Assembly: GCF_900010725.2 (NCBI RefSeq)
Contig: NZ_LR734888.1
Location: 97,402-161,401, forward strand
From: Planktothrix serta PCC 8927
GTDB taxonomy: Bacteria > Cyanobacteriota > Cyanobacteriia > Cyanobacteriales > Microcoleaceae
Reading direction: 5' to 3'
DNA: 64,000 nucleotides
Under the pieces are notes generated by a model. The model did no database searches, was not told the DNA's origin, and saw nothing but the letters and a program-made list of their open reading frames with translations. The translations under genes were made by a program, and so were the position numbers. Numbering within the stretch: position 1 is the first letter of the stretch; each line of letters opens with the position of its first letter. This document shows, piece after piece, positions 17,282-27,046 of this stretch.

Positions 17282-19615
17282 CTAACGTCCTCTCATCATC
17301 CGTAAAGCATCGGGACTGGGGTTATATTCATAACCGTAGGGATTGCGATCGCTATCATCCAAAATTTGAGGCGTGACTAATACAATCACTTCCGCCCGTT
17401 CACTTTCCTTACTGGTTCTGCGGAATAATGAGCCAATAATGGGTAAATCCCCTAACAGAGGAATTTTGCTGACGGTAGCTCGTTCCTGTTCCTGAATAAT
17501 CCCCGATAAAATCAAGGTTTGACCATCGCGTAAACGGATTAAACCCGATTCGACCGTCCGGCTGAGAATCTGACGGGCAAAATCACCCCCTCCAGCATCT
17601 ACCTGATCTCCGGGAGCACTCACAGTGGGGTTAACTCGCAGGGAAACAAACCCGTTATCATCAATCCGTTCCACGTTAACATCCAGGGTTAAACCCACAT
17701 CTTGAAAGGTAAAATCTTTGCTGTCCCTTGTCCCGGAAACCGTGTCTGTAAAGGTTGTTGTCACTGATTTAACAATTTCTTCAACCAATGCAACTGTAGC
17801 TGTTTCACCCTCCTGAACCACTAAGGTTGGATCGGTGAGAATCTTAGCATTACCACTAACAATTTGAGCGGTTAAGGTTGATAAGAACTTGCGAGGATAT
17901 TGGAAGAAGGGAAAAATACTATTAGTGGTTGAACCTAAAGCGTCAAGTGCCCCAGTTTCTAAATTTCGGGTAAAGGGTTCGTACTCAGAAATCCCGACTT
18001 GACCCGGACGAGAGGTAACAGGTGCAATCGGGTCTAAACCAATGCCACCTCCGGGTGCTGTTAAAGGAGTTGTAGACAATCTGTTAGGATCATAAAAAGG
18101 AGCCTCACCAGCAAGGGGAGTATTCGGAACAATCGGTCGCCCATTAATCCCACTGGTCGCGGTTGTCCGATTAGGAGGATTAATCCCACCAAAATTAACC
18201 GATGCCGCACCTCCATCATTCACAAAGAATGTGTCGTTAATTCCAAAGGAGAAACTGCTACTGGCTGCCTCTTGTCCACTTAAATTGACGTCAACGACTT
18301 TAACATTAACGGCTACTTGACGCTGACGTAAATCAAGTTGGGTCAACATGGCTGATGCCGTTTCCACCAAATACGCTGGGCCAACGAGAGTAATAGAATT
18401 GAGTCGCTCATCGATAGAGATGGATAATCCTCTCAGGACGAGGGGACTATCGGACTCTTTGGCTGCTAAGGATGTAATTGTGGGTGTTCTGGTCTCAACA
18501 AATCTGGAATTAACTCCTGTTCCCACCTCCTCAATACGGACTTGATCGACCTGAATTTGAGTTCCTGCTCCTTGACTACTCAAAAAACCTGCCGCGCTGC
18601 TTGCCGGAACCTGATTCAGTCTGATGCTGCGAACAACAATATTACTGGCAGCAGTGGGCAGTTTCACACCAACAAAAATTGTATTTCCGACGCGATTTGC
18701 TTGTAATCCACTTAAACGCAAAACATAGTTAAAAACATCCTCAACAGACTCATTTTCAATATCTAAGGATATTTTTCGCCCTAGAATTTGTTTTTCTTCC
18801 TGCTCGCTATTGGGTGCTCTGAATTCGCCTAGTGAATCTTTAACCAAATTACTCACGGCTAAGTTCAATCCAGCAGTTCTCGCTAATAAGGCTAAAACAT
18901 CACTAACCGGGGCATCTCGCAACACTAAACGAGGAATCCGTTGAGTGGTATTAAGCCGAATCACCGGGATTCCGGGGTTAATATTAGAAACAGCCATATC
19001 CCCCAATGGTGGCGCAACAGCACGGGGGAGGAAGGGCGGAGCCGCATCAGAGGGACGAGGTGCTCCTTGGGGAACATTCCGACCCTCGATAGTGATGGCC
19101 GGATCAGGAACTAATACAGATTGAGAGCCTCTTGGGGCTGGCTGGGCAGTAGATCCAGGAATGGGAGGTGGTGGCGTTACGGCTTGATTCGGAACTTGAG
19201 CCACTGCACCGGAGGCCGTACCCAGACTAATCACAATACCTTCGTTAGCTCCTTGTATAATTCGGGCATCGGGGGGACTGTTTACCCCACTCACAATCAC
19301 CCGGACACTGGTAGGATCAAGTTGAGTCACCACAACCGAGGAAATACCGGGAATTGGATTATTTTGTTGAAAGTTTTGTTTTTGGCCCGGAAGTTGTGTA
19401 TTAATAATATCCACAACAAAATCATTGCCCCGTCTGACCACAAAAACTTCCGGCCGTTCTCCACTTTTGGTCATTAATACTAGGCCGACTTCCCCGTTCA
19501 TTTCCACCAGTCGCACATCCTGGACTTGAGTTTGGGCGAATGCTGGGGTTTGTGCCACAATGGCGATCGCAGCAGTGGTTAAAAATCCTGCACTAATTCC
19601 TTGAAGTTGTTTCAC
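17282..19615 (-). CDS. pilQ: Type IV pilus outer-membrane secretin PilQ
   Basis: 777 residues. A signal peptide ends near AQTPAFA; an N-terminal AMIN domain (about 35-130) follows, then a Pro-rich linker, a secretin short domain at about 230-320, and a C-terminal secretin domain ending with the family signature (SKIPLLGDLPIIGSLFRR). The secretin forms the outer-membrane gate through which the pilus extends. It is the last gene of pilM-pilN-pilO-pilQ. In cyanobacteria this machine drives motility and DNA uptake. A Gly/Pro/Asn-rich insert sits around residues 460-550. Confidence 0.95.
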   Translation of the reverse strand: MKQLQGISAGFLTTAAIAIVAQTPAFAQTQVQDVRLVEMNGEVGLVLMTKSGERPEVFVVRRGNDFVVDIINTQLPGQKQNFQQNNPIPGISSVVVTQLDPTSVRVIVSGVNSPPDARIIQGANEGIVISLGTASGAVAQVPNQAVTPPPPIPGSTAQPAPRGSQSVLVPDPAITIEGRNVPQGAPRPSDAAPPFLPRAVAPPLGDMAVSNINPGIPVIRLNTTQRIPRLVLRDAPVSDVLALLARTAGLNLAVSNLVKDSLGEFRAPNSEQEEKQILGRKISLDIENESVEDVFNYVLRLSGLQANRVGNTIFVGVKLPTAASNIVVRSIRLNQVPASSAAGFLSSQGAGTQIQVDQVRIEEVGTGVNSRFVETRTPTITSLAAKESDSPLVLRGLSISIDERLNSITLVGPAYLVETASAMLTQLDLRQRQVAVNVKVVDVNLSGQEAASSSFSFGINDTFFVNDGGAASVNFGGINPPNRTTATSGINGRPIVPNTPLAGEAPFYDPNRLSTTPLTAPGGGIGLDPIAPVTSRPGQVGISEYEPFTRNLETGALDALGSTTNSIFPFFQYPRKFLSTLTAQIVSGNAKILTDPTLVVQEGETATVALVEEIVKSVTTTFTDTVSGTRDSKDFTFQDVGLTLDVNVERIDDNGFVSLRVNPTVSAPGDQVDAGGGDFARQILSRTVESGLIRLRDGQTLILSGIIQEQERATVSKIPLLGDLPIIGSLFRRTSKESERAEVIVLVTPQILDDSDRNPYGYEYNPSPDALRMMRGR

Positions 19616-19731
19616 GTTTCCTCCTCAACACAATATTTAGTTTTGGGTGTTAGTTGTCGGTGATTGCTTAACATCTGATCTGCCAACAGTCAACACCCGT
19701 CAACATACAACAACTTGGGCCGAAATTCTAC

Positions 19732-20529
19732 CTACTTAGGAGGTTCGGCTGGAGTTTCCGGCGCTTTGGCGGCTTCGGTAGCAGCCTTAACTTGTTCGGA
19801 ACTCAAGGGGAGTAACACTTGCAACTCAAAACTGCTTTTTAGCCATCTTTGAGGTTGATTGACAGAGGGAACAAATTTCCCTTGTCGATATTCTCCCTCA
19901 ATCACTTGAGTTTGATCTCCTAATTGAGTTTTTAAGTTTCTCACCACTAACAGGGGTTGTAATCGTTCTAAGGCCACTAAGAACTGACGAGTCTGATCAA
20001 AACTGCCTTGAAACTCCACCTCATACTCCCGTCTTCTGAGTTTGCCATTAACATCTGGCCCCAAGGTACTATCATTGACAATCTCAGCTTCTGGTGTTTC
20101 TAATGGAATCGGTTTGAATTGAGAAAGTTTAGCTTGTCTGCGATTATCAATGATCCCAGCATTAATTTTATTAATCTGTTCATTGAGATCAAACAACAAG
20201 GTTTCTAAACTAGAATCATCAGCAAATAAAGCCGTAACTGTAGCTCGACGAACTTTAGCATCTACTAAATCTTTTTCAGCTTTAGCACGTTCGCGTAAAC
20301 GCTGATCTTGTTTCTCAATTTCATCTTGTTTGGTTTTAATATCCTCGCGTAAAGTTTGCCCTTCAGCTAAGGCGGGAAGGACTAATTTATAAATTAAGAA
20401 ACCTGCTAGTAAGACCCCGACAACTCCGGCCCCAATTCCCATGATTTTAGGCGTCAAGGGAATGCCAAATATAACTGGGCCACCGCCTTCGCCGTCAACG
20501 TCTTGAATAAATTCATTCGCTACGGTCAT
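19732..20529 (-). CDS. pilO: Type IV pilus inner-membrane protein PilO
   Basis: 265 residues: a short cytoplasmic N-terminus, one transmembrane helix (IMGIGAGVVGVLLAGFLIYK), a long coiled-coil stretch (about 60-125), and a ferredoxin-like periplasmic domain. This topology and the position after pilN identify PilO, which with PilN forms the periplasmic alignment subcomplex linking PilM to the PilQ secretin. Its start overlaps the end of pilN by 4 bp (ATGA), indicating coupled translation. The Pro/Ala-rich C-terminus is typical of cyanobacterial members. Confidence 0.9.
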   Translation of the reverse strand: MTVANEFIQDVDGEGGGPVIFGIPLTPKIMGIGAGVVGVLLAGFLIYKLVLPALAEGQTLREDIKTKQDEIEKQDQRLRERAKAEKDLVDAKVRRATVTALFADDSSLETLLFDLNEQINKINAGIIDNRRQAKLSQFKPIPLETPEAEIVNDSTLGPDVNGKLRRREYEVEFQGSFDQTRQFLVALERLQPLLVVRNLKTQLGDQTQVIEGEYRQGKFVPSVNQPQRWLKSSFELQVLLPLSSEQVKAATEAAKAPETPAEPPK

Positions 20530-21365
20530 TGCTTAATAACTCCTTTTTCTTCAAGGGTTCTAATTCGATTAACCAGTCCTAAAGCTCCATTTTTTTGAAG
20601 TTCAGGTAATAACTCCGAGGCAGTAGCTTGACTGAGATTTGTTTCAATCGTATACTTCACCACTGGTTGTAACTGAGGTTTAACAGTACCCGTATCCGCA
20701 TTAACTGATTTAGAAACCAGTTGCGTCGGGTTTTCCTCTAATTTAGCCGAAATCAATTTTGTTTTTTCCCCATTAAAAAAGGGAGATTGATTTAGCAATA
20801 ATACAAAATCATTAATTTGGGTGAAGGAGTTAGCAAGTCCTGAAATTTCTAATTTAGCGGTTTCTGGGTCGGGTGGAGGCGGGGCGGCGGCTTGACCTTC
20901 AGCCGGAGTTGGACTCGCTGGTGGAGCAGCAGCAGCAGCCGTTGCGGTAGCCACTGGCTCCGTCTGTTTAATATCAAGAATTCTCACCCCAGCGACTTGC
21001 ATCAATTCCCCTAATTCTAGGGTGAGTGCTGACCAGGGTTTAATCTGATTAAACACCGTTGCTAAAGCATCCGCTTCTTTATTGGCTTGAGCGGTTTCTG
21101 CATTAATTTTATCTAAGGCTTGGACATCGGCTGTTTTTTGTCCCAAGGTGGCAACAAGAGCATCCCGTTCTTTTGTCAGGTCTGCATTTTGCCGACTAAA
21201 AATAAACCAAGCTCCTCCAACAATGGCATTCAGGGCTAAAGCCGCCCCTAAACCGATTAAAATCGGAGTCTGGTCAATATTTTGGGTGGGACTGACCTGT
21301 CGTCGAACTTCTCGTTCTAATAGATCAGGTCGATCATTCAAAAAGTTGATATCTAAGTTATACAT
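20526..21365 (-). CDS. pilN: Type IV pilus assembly protein PilN
   Basis: 279 residues beginning MYNLDINFLNDRP, the conserved PilN N-terminal peptide (I-N-L-L-x-x-R-P type) that binds PilM. A transmembrane helix (about 36-56), a coiled coil, and a periplasmic ferredoxin-like domain follow, with an Ala/Pro-rich linker around 150-175. It bridges cytoplasmic PilM to PilO. It sits 44 bp after pilM and overlaps pilO by 4 bp. Confidence 0.9.
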   Translation of the reverse strand: MYNLDINFLNDRPDLLEREVRRQVSPTQNIDQTPILIGLGAALALNAIVGGAWFIFSRQNADLTKERDALVATLGQKTADVQALDKINAETAQANKEADALATVFNQIKPWSALTLELGELMQVAGVRILDIKQTEPVATATAAAAAPPASPTPAEGQAAAPPPPDPETAKLEISGLANSFTQINDFVLLLNQSPFFNGEKTKLISAKLEENPTQLVSKSVNADTGTVKPQLQPVVKYTIETNLSQATASELLPELQKNGALGLVNRIRTLEEKGVIKQ

Positions 21366-21409
21366 AAATCAGTTGACGGTTGACGGTTTACGGCTCACTG
21401 ATAAGGGCT

Positions 21410-22501
21410 TTAGGTCATTCGCATTCCTAATCCTAAAGCCACTCCTAAACTAGCACGTTGTTCTGGAGGAATTTCCCGTTCAAAGGCAAGAGAGAGGGAA
21501 TCAATGGGATCAACTTGTGTCGCAGGCATCGCTAACCGTTGCATGAAAAACTCATCAAGTTGTCCAATGGCGGCTCCAGGGCCAGTTAATAATAACTGTG
21601 CCATTTCTAGTCCGTCACTTTGATTAATATAAAAATCAACGGAGCGACGCAGTTCATCGGCTAATTCGGCAAAAACCTTAATGATGGCATTCGTCCCCGG
21701 ATTGGGATCGTTTAATGCTCCCATTGTATCAGTCACCGGAAGCGTCATGGCCTGGAGTTCGCTGACATCCCTCCCCGGAGGTAAATTCATGGCACTGTTT
21801 AACGCACTTTGAACTTGATAGAGTCCGATGGGAATTGTCCGGTTAAACTGCGGAATTCCATCGACAACGATGGCTAGTTCGGTGCTATCAAATTCAATAT
21901 CGGCAACAATGGCGGCTTCGGTGGAGGAAAACTGCTCTAACTGACTTTTAAGGGTACGAATTAAAGAAAAATTGCTCACCTCTAATACCGTAACTTTTAA
22001 ACCCGCTTGAGCAAAGGTTTCCACATAGGTATCAGTGACTTCTTTGCGAGTTGCCACTAACAAAACTTGGACTTTTTCGATGCCATCCTCATCCACAAAT
22101 CGGCCTAATTTTTGATAATCAACGTCTGCTTCTTCTCTGGGAAAGGGAAGATACAAACCCGCTTCTTGGTTCATGTATTCTTTGAGTTCGTCATCGTTGA
22201 GTTCCGCCGGAACCGGAATAATTCGCGTGACAGCTTCCCGTCCGGGTATGGATGTGGCAACGGTTTTTGCCTTAATATTATTATCAGTAATTATAGACTG
22301 AATTAACTCCGCCATTGCTGGGGTATCCACAATTTGACCATCTTGGACAATTCCCTCTGGAACAGAAGTTGTTGCCAAGGTGACTAACTTTAATTGTTGA
22401 CCTTTCTTCCGCAGTTCGACTAGATTAATTCGTTCTGAGGCTAACTCGATTCCAATTCCCGGCTTGCGCTTGGAAAACAGACCTTTTAATAAACTAACCA
22501 T
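21410..22501 (-). CDS. pilM: Type IV pilus ATPase-fold protein PilM
   Basis: 363 residues with the actin-like (FtsA/MreB) fold of PilM: GIGIELASERINLVEL at the N-terminus (phosphate 1-like), IVADIEFDSTELAIV in the middle, and LLLTGPGAAIGQLDEF near the C-terminus (adenosine-type motif). It is cytoplasmic and recruits the PilN N-terminal peptide. It is the first gene of the operon, so the promoter should lie in 22502-22816. The length is usual for the family. Confidence 0.93.
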   Translation of the reverse strand: MVSLLKGLFSKRKPGIGIELASERINLVELRKKGQQLKLVTLATTSVPEGIVQDGQIVDTPAMAELIQSIITDNNIKAKTVATSIPGREAVTRIIPVPAELNDDELKEYMNQEAGLYLPFPREEADVDYQKLGRFVDEDGIEKVQVLLVATRKEVTDTYVETFAQAGLKVTVLEVSNFSLIRTLKSQLEQFSSTEAAIVADIEFDSTELAIVVDGIPQFNRTIPIGLYQVQSALNSAMNLPPGRDVSELQAMTLPVTDTMGALNDPNPGTNAIIKVFAELADELRRSVDFYINQSDGLEMAQLLLTGPGAAIGQLDEFFMQRLAMPATQVDPIDSLSLAFEREIPPEQRASLGVALGLGMRMT

Positions 22502-22816
22502 ATTTTTAGGTTTAATGAGCGATTAAGCATTTTAGCTGACCTGTACCCAGAAAGTTAAAATTCCCGATGCTGGGACTCAGAGATAAATTCTCCCCCTATC
22601 TTACCCTGTTCGTCCGTCCTCATTGTCCTAGTTTTATGATTATTTTTTTTCTAAAAATTGATCCGTTCGGGCTCAATTTATGTTTTCTTAGATCAAAGCA
22701 AACATTTCCGGTTAGGAGTAGATGCAAACGGCTGATCTTTGACCTTTCCCCTCTGTCCTGATTGACTGGTATCCAGTTTACCAAAATTTAGCCCGCTTAG
22801 TTAAGTTCTCAACAAA
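22502..22816. other. Divergent intergenic region upstream of pilM and a solute-binding lipoprotein gene
   Basis: This should carry the pilM operon promoter (minus) and a plus-strand promoter. I saw no convincing -35/-10 pair, repeat or conserved coding frame. A short plus-strand open frame here is Cys/Phe-rich without family features and is not called. Confidence 0.5.
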
Positions 22817-24124
22817 ATGAAACAATTGCAGTCTTGGAAACGGTTTGGTTTGTTATTAGTTTTAGGTTTATTTTTGAGTTGGGGGGTGAGTTGCTCTACT
22901 TCCTCCCCAACTTCTCAAAGTGGCAAACAAGAAATAGAATTTTGGACGATGCAACTGCAACCGCAATTTACGAATTATTTTAATCAACTGATTGCCAACT
23001 TTGAAGCCGAAAATACAGACATTAAAGTCAAGTGGGTTGATATTCCTTGGTCAGCAATGGAAAGTAAAGTTTTAGCCTCCGTTGCTGCCAAAACTGCTGC
23101 CGATGTGATTAACTTAAATCCTGATTTTGCCGCTTTACTAGCGGGACGAAATGCTTGGTTAAACCTAAATTCAAGGGTTCCTGAAACCGTTCAATCTCAA
23201 TATTTACCCAATATTTGGCAAGCGAATAAAATTGATGTTTGTCCGAATAATCAATGTGAAAGCGTAACCTTTGGCATTCCTTGGTATTTAACAACCCAAA
23301 TTACGATTTCTAATCAACAACTCCTCCAACAAGCCGGAGTCAATCAACCTCCTAGAACTTATACAGAATTAGCACAAGTCGCACAACAAGTCAAGGAAAA
23401 AACCGGAAAATATGCGTTTTTTGTATCTTTTGTTCCTGAAGATTCGGCTCAAGTTTTACAATCTTTAGTGCAAATGGGAGCAACATTACTCGATAAAAAT
23501 GGGAAAGCTGTCTTTAATACTCCCCAAGGAAAAGCCGCCTTTCAATATTGGGTTGATTTATATCAAAAAGGCTTACTTCCTCAAGAAGTTTTAACCCAAG
23601 GACATCGCCGCGCCATTGAATTATATCAAGCGGGAGAAACAGCGTTATTAGCATCAGGGCCACAATTTTTAAAAGCTATTAATCAAAATGCTCCCACTGT
23701 AGCCAAAGTTTCTGTTCCTGCGGGTCAAATTACTGGAGATACGAAAAAAACTACGGTTGCTGTGATGAATTTAGTGATCCCGAAATCAACAGATATTCCT
23801 GAACAATCTTTAAAATTTGCTTTATTTGTCACTAATAGTACGAATCAACTCGCGTTTGCTAAAGCCGCAAATGTGTTACCTTCTACTCAAGATGCTCTCA
23901 AAGATAGTTATTTTACCACCCTTCCTGCTAATCCAACAACCGCAGATCAAGCGCGTTTAATTAGTGCAGAAGAACTCAAAACTGCCCAGGTTTTAATTCC
24001 CCCCCAGAAAGATATTAAACAGTTGCAAAAAATTATTTATGATAATCTACAAGCAGCAATGTTAAATCAAAAAACCGTTGATCAAGCGATCGCAGATGCC
24101 GAAAAAACTTGGAATGAAAGGTAA
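22817..24124 (+). CDS. ABC transporter solute-binding lipoprotein, family 1 (sugar type)
   Basis: 435 residues with an N-terminal lipoprotein signal (hydrophobic LLLVLGLFLSWGVSC, Cys about 26) followed by a type 1 extracellular solute-binding fold: IEFWTMQLQP, then FEAENTDIKVKWVDIPW, and a C-terminal helical lobe. Such proteins capture oligosaccharides or polyols for MalFGK-type transporters. No permease or ATPase gene is next to it, so its partners lie elsewhere. The ligand is not predictable here. An inverted repeat follows the stop. Confidence 0.88.
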   Translation: MKQLQSWKRFGLLLVLGLFLSWGVSCSTSSPTSQSGKQEIEFWTMQLQPQFTNYFNQLIANFEAENTDIKVKWVDIPWSAMESKVLASVAAKTAADVINLNPDFAALLAGRNAWLNLNSRVPETVQSQYLPNIWQANKIDVCPNNQCESVTFGIPWYLTTQITISNQQLLQQAGVNQPPRTYTELAQVAQQVKEKTGKYAFFVSFVPEDSAQVLQSLVQMGATLLDKNGKAVFNTPQGKAAFQYWVDLYQKGLLPQEVLTQGHRRAIELYQAGETALLASGPQFLKAINQNAPTVAKVSVPAGQITGDTKKTTVAVMNLVIPKSTDIPEQSLKFALFVTNSTNQLAFAKAANVLPSTQDALKDSYFTTLPANPTTADQARLISAEELKTAQVLIPPQKDIKQLQKIIYDNLQAAMLNQKTVDQAIADAEKTWNER

Positions 24125-24131
24125 TTAGTAG

Positions 24132-24150
24132 GGGCGAGGTTTCCTCGCCC
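24132..24150. repeat. GGGCGAGG stem-loop
   Basis: A perfect 8-bp stem GGGCGAGG/CCTCGCCC with a TTT loop lies 8 bp after the solute-binding protein gene. The flanking TAGGGGCG resembles sequences near 50059 and 63600, so this looks like a dispersed repeat. It has no T tract and is at best a weak terminator. Confidence 0.5.
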
Positions 24151-24202
24151 ATCTCCGTTATCAGTGAAAGAGTTTGATAGTAAAATTCATATTACAAAAT
24201 CT

Positions 24203-25087
24203 ATGAAATTCTCAATTGTTGATGTTTTTGCAGAAACGAAATATACCGGAAATCAATTAGCGGTAATTTGGGGCGAAAGAGTTGAGTTATTATCCGAGGA
24301 GGAAATGCTCAAAATTGCCCAAGAAATGAATTATTCAGAAACCACATTTATTAGTGCTTCTGAACCCGAAAATGGCGGTTATCCCGTGCGAATTTTTACC
24401 CCCAAACGGGAATTACCCTTTGCAGGTCATCCCACATTAGGAACAGCTTATATCATTCAACAAGAAATTATTAAAAACTCCGTTGAACAGGTAATTTTAA
24501 ATTTAGCGGTAGGTCAAATTCCGGTGACGTGGAAAATTTCAGAGGAAGGAAAACAAATTCTTTGGATGCGACAAAATTCTCCTGAATTTACTCAGAGTTA
24601 TGATCAAGAAATATTAGCATCGGTATTAAATTTAGAACCCTCTGATTTTGATGATCGCTATCCCATTCAAGCGGTTTCTACGGGAATTCCGTTTATTATT
24701 GTTCCGTTAAAAACGCAGTCGGCGTTAAAAAAAGCTAAGGTAAATCTTGAACGTTATGCTGAGTTTATTCAAACAACAACAGCTAAAGAAATTTTTATCT
24801 TTTGTCCCGAAACCCATCACCCTAATAATCATTTGTGTGCGAGAATGTTTGCTCCTGCTTTAGGAGTTCCTGAAGATCCAGCAACGGGAAGTGCAAATGG
24901 TTGTTTAGCTGGATATCTCTCAAATTATGATTATTTTGGTTCTGATCAAGTTGATATTCGAGTCGAGCAGGGTTATGAAATTGATCGTCCTTCTTTATTG
25001 TTATTAAAATCTCAAAAAATAGGGGATTTTATACAAGTAGAAGTCGGGGGAACAGTGGTTAAAGTTGCGGAAGGAATTTTAGTTTAA
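24203..25087 (+). CDS. PhzF-family isomerase-like protein
   Basis: 294 residues from ATG 24203 (the frame opens at 24164). PhzF-family features: FSIVDVFAETKYTGNQLAVI at the N-terminus, EMNYSETTFI with the catalytic-type Glu, RIFTPKRELPFAGHPTLGTA, and the C-terminal duplicate DPATGSANGCLAGYL. PhzF makes phenazine precursors in pseudomonads, but most members, including cyanobacterial ones, have unknown substrates. No other phenazine gene is near. Together with the lipoprotein gene it precedes the CRISPR island, and I see no functional link. Confidence 0.9.
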   Translation: MKFSIVDVFAETKYTGNQLAVIWGERVELLSEEEMLKIAQEMNYSETTFISASEPENGGYPVRIFTPKRELPFAGHPTLGTAYIIQQEIIKNSVEQVILNLAVGQIPVTWKISEEGKQILWMRQNSPEFTQSYDQEILASVLNLEPSDFDDRYPIQAVSTGIPFIIVPLKTQSALKKAKVNLERYAEFIQTTTAKEIFIFCPETHHPNNHLCARMFAPALGVPEDPATGSANGCLAGYLSNYDYFGSDQVDIRVEQGYEIDRPSLLLLKSQKIGDFIQVEVGGTVVKVAEGILV

Positions 25088-25348
25088 TTTTCAGGAATTC
25101 AAGAAACTGAGAACAATTGGCAAAATCCAAGAAACCGAGTTTCTGATTAAGATTGGTAAAGAAATAAGTCAGAAAATCAATTTTTTTTGATTTGAGAAGC
25201 TTTGCTTGACAGTTGATCCCTTTTAGATTCAAAATGAATGATAAATACAAACTGTTGTTTAAATTCTTTTTAATACAACCTTTTCTACTAATTTAAGATT
25301 CATTTTTTCTCATTTATTTCACAGTAAACCTACATTAGCTCTGATTTT

Positions 25349-25678
25349 ATGAGTGCCATTCAGTTAAGGATTATTCCCCATCAAACCCAGTTTGGTTTAG
25401 CCTATCAACATTTGCAGATTGAGATTACCAATGAAAATGGCATTATTACCCCGGCTGATTTGAAGGGTTTGAAATTACCTAAAGGTATCGATTTTACTCA
25501 AGGCATTGTGATAGAAGGAAAAGCCCCGATTTGGTTGTATGGGTATTTAGTTCATGAGTGTCATCCGGCGGCTTGGGTGGGGTGTTATGACCCGCGTTTA
25601 GGGGCTGTGGTAGTGGCGACCCATACCCATGATGTTTCGATTTCTCAGGTGTTTAAAGTTGATTTGTCTGGGGAGTGA
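25349..25678 (+). CDS. csx3: Csx3, type III CRISPR ring nuclease
   Basis: 109 residues forming one Csx3 domain. The conserved second half has GIVIEGKAPIWLYGYL, then H-E-C-H, YDPRLG and ATHTH. These His, Asp and Arg positions match those I recall as metal and cyclic tetra-adenylate contact residues in characterised Csx3. Csx3 degrades cyclic tetra-adenylate and so switches off type III signalling. Here it is stand-alone, not fused to an AAA domain. It is the first gene of the island, 66 bp before the CARF gene. The 261-bp upstream gap is AT-rich and carries a partial copy of the AGAAACCGAGTTTCT palindrome. Confidence 0.88.
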   Translation: MSAIQLRIIPHQTQFGLAYQHLQIEITNENGIITPADLKGLKLPKGIDFTQGIVIEGKAPIWLYGYLVHECHPAAWVGCYDPRLGAVVVATHTHDVSISQVFKVDLSGE

Positions 25679-25744
25679 AGGATAGCGATCGCGTTTTTAC
25701 TACTTAAATTGTGTTCACCAGTTAACCAAAATTTAGAGGAATTT

Positions 25745-27046
25745 ATGACCAGTACAAATCCTAATGATTGGAAAAACTATCAGGTTGATCACCTATTTTT
25801 GTTGGTGGGTGAGAATCCTTTACCGAATTATGTCGCGGCTCAAACTCTTTTGAATAAAGGAGGTACAGTATATTTCGTCTACACTGGTCAAACAGTTTCC
25901 CAAAAAAACTGCTTAAAAACAGAGCTTAAAATCAAAGGTTTCAAAAGTAAGGAAATTGATTTAAAAGATAACAAATCTAATGCCTATCAGATTTTCAATA
26001 AAGTTAAAGGAGACGCTGAAAAAATTCCATCCAATGAACGAATAGGGTTACATTACACAGGTGGGACAAATACAATGGCTGTCCACGCTCACCGAGCAAT
26101 ATTTGATGTGCGTGGAACTGATGCAGTCTATAGCTATCTTGATGCTAAGACGCTGGAGATATTTATAGATCATCCCAATTCCGATTCTACTCACAGAGGA
26201 GTTCAGCTTACATTATCCCTGAAAGACTTGTTTAAACTCCACAAGTACGAGTGGCAAGAAAATAAAAAGCCCCTTTCTGAACCTATTTTACCAGATGCAG
26301 CCGCAGAATTTGTCAGACTTTATCAAAATGAGGAAATAGCAAAAACTTGGAGAACATGGTCTAATACTCATCGTTACAATAATTACGGAGAACTTAAAAA
26401 AGCAAAAGAGTTAAAAGACAATGAATGGAGATGGAAATCTGAAGATGATCTTTCTAAACTCTCTTTGAGCTTAAAAGGCGTACACCCAGACATTATCGAG
26501 GTTTTGCGTCAGCAATTAGATGCTTCTGACACTCAAATTTTATTGAAATTGACCAAAGCAAAAGGATTTAATAGTTGTCAACAAGTTTGTGAATGGTTAG
26601 GAGGTATTTGGTTAGAGCATTATGTACTTCAACAAGTTAAGGAACTAACGAAAGACTTACAGCTTGGTGAAAGCAAAATGTCATTTGTTATTCAAAAAAG
26701 CCAAACTTGGGAAGGAGGAGTATTTGAATTTGATGTCGCATTCATGCGAAGTTATCAAGTGTTTGCGATTTCCTGTACAACAAGTAAAGATCCAAAAGAA
26801 TGTAAGCTGAAACTATTTGAAGCATACATACGGGCTAAACAACTTGGTGGTGATGAAGCGAGAGTTGCTTTAGTTTGCTGTTGTGATAATGATAACAGTA
26901 AAAAACAACATCTTAGCCGTTATCTTAAAAGTCAGCTTGAAGGGGCTGTAAGCAATCCTAAAATTGCTGTTTTTCTCCGTGAAGATTTACCTAATTTAAA
27001 AGAAAAAATCGACAATTGGGTTAAAGACAATAAAGGTGCATTATGA
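25745..27046 (+). CDS. CARF-domain protein with DUF1887-type PD-(D/E)xK-like domain (Can2/Card1-like)
   Basis: 433 residues from ATG 25745, preceded by AGAGGA. The N-terminal domain (about 8-150) is a CARF fold with the ligand-loop signature HYTGGTNTMAVHAHRA. A helical middle follows, and a C-terminal nuclease-like domain contains FEFDVAF (E328, D330). Card1/Can2 proteins bind cyclic tetra-adenylate made by Cas10 and then cut DNA or RNA. In them the next strand carries E-x-K. Here it reads ISCTT (S343, T345), so the active site departs from the canonical form (alignment by eye). It overlaps cas10 by 4 bp, implying coupled translation and a role as the ancillary effector of this system. Confidence 0.82.
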   Translation: MTSTNPNDWKNYQVDHLFLLVGENPLPNYVAAQTLLNKGGTVYFVYTGQTVSQKNCLKTELKIKGFKSKEIDLKDNKSNAYQIFNKVKGDAEKIPSNERIGLHYTGGTNTMAVHAHRAIFDVRGTDAVYSYLDAKTLEIFIDHPNSDSTHRGVQLTLSLKDLFKLHKYEWQENKKPLSEPILPDAAAEFVRLYQNEEIAKTWRTWSNTHRYNNYGELKKAKELKDNEWRWKSEDDLSKLSLSLKGVHPDIIEVLRQQLDASDTQILLKLTKAKGFNSCQQVCEWLGGIWLEHYVLQQVKELTKDLQLGESKMSFVIQKSQTWEGGVFEFDVAFMRSYQVFAISCTTSKDPKECKLKLFEAYIRAKQLGGDEARVALVCCCDNDNSKKQHLSRYLKSQLEGAVSNPKIAVFLREDLPNLKEKIDNWVKDNKGAL

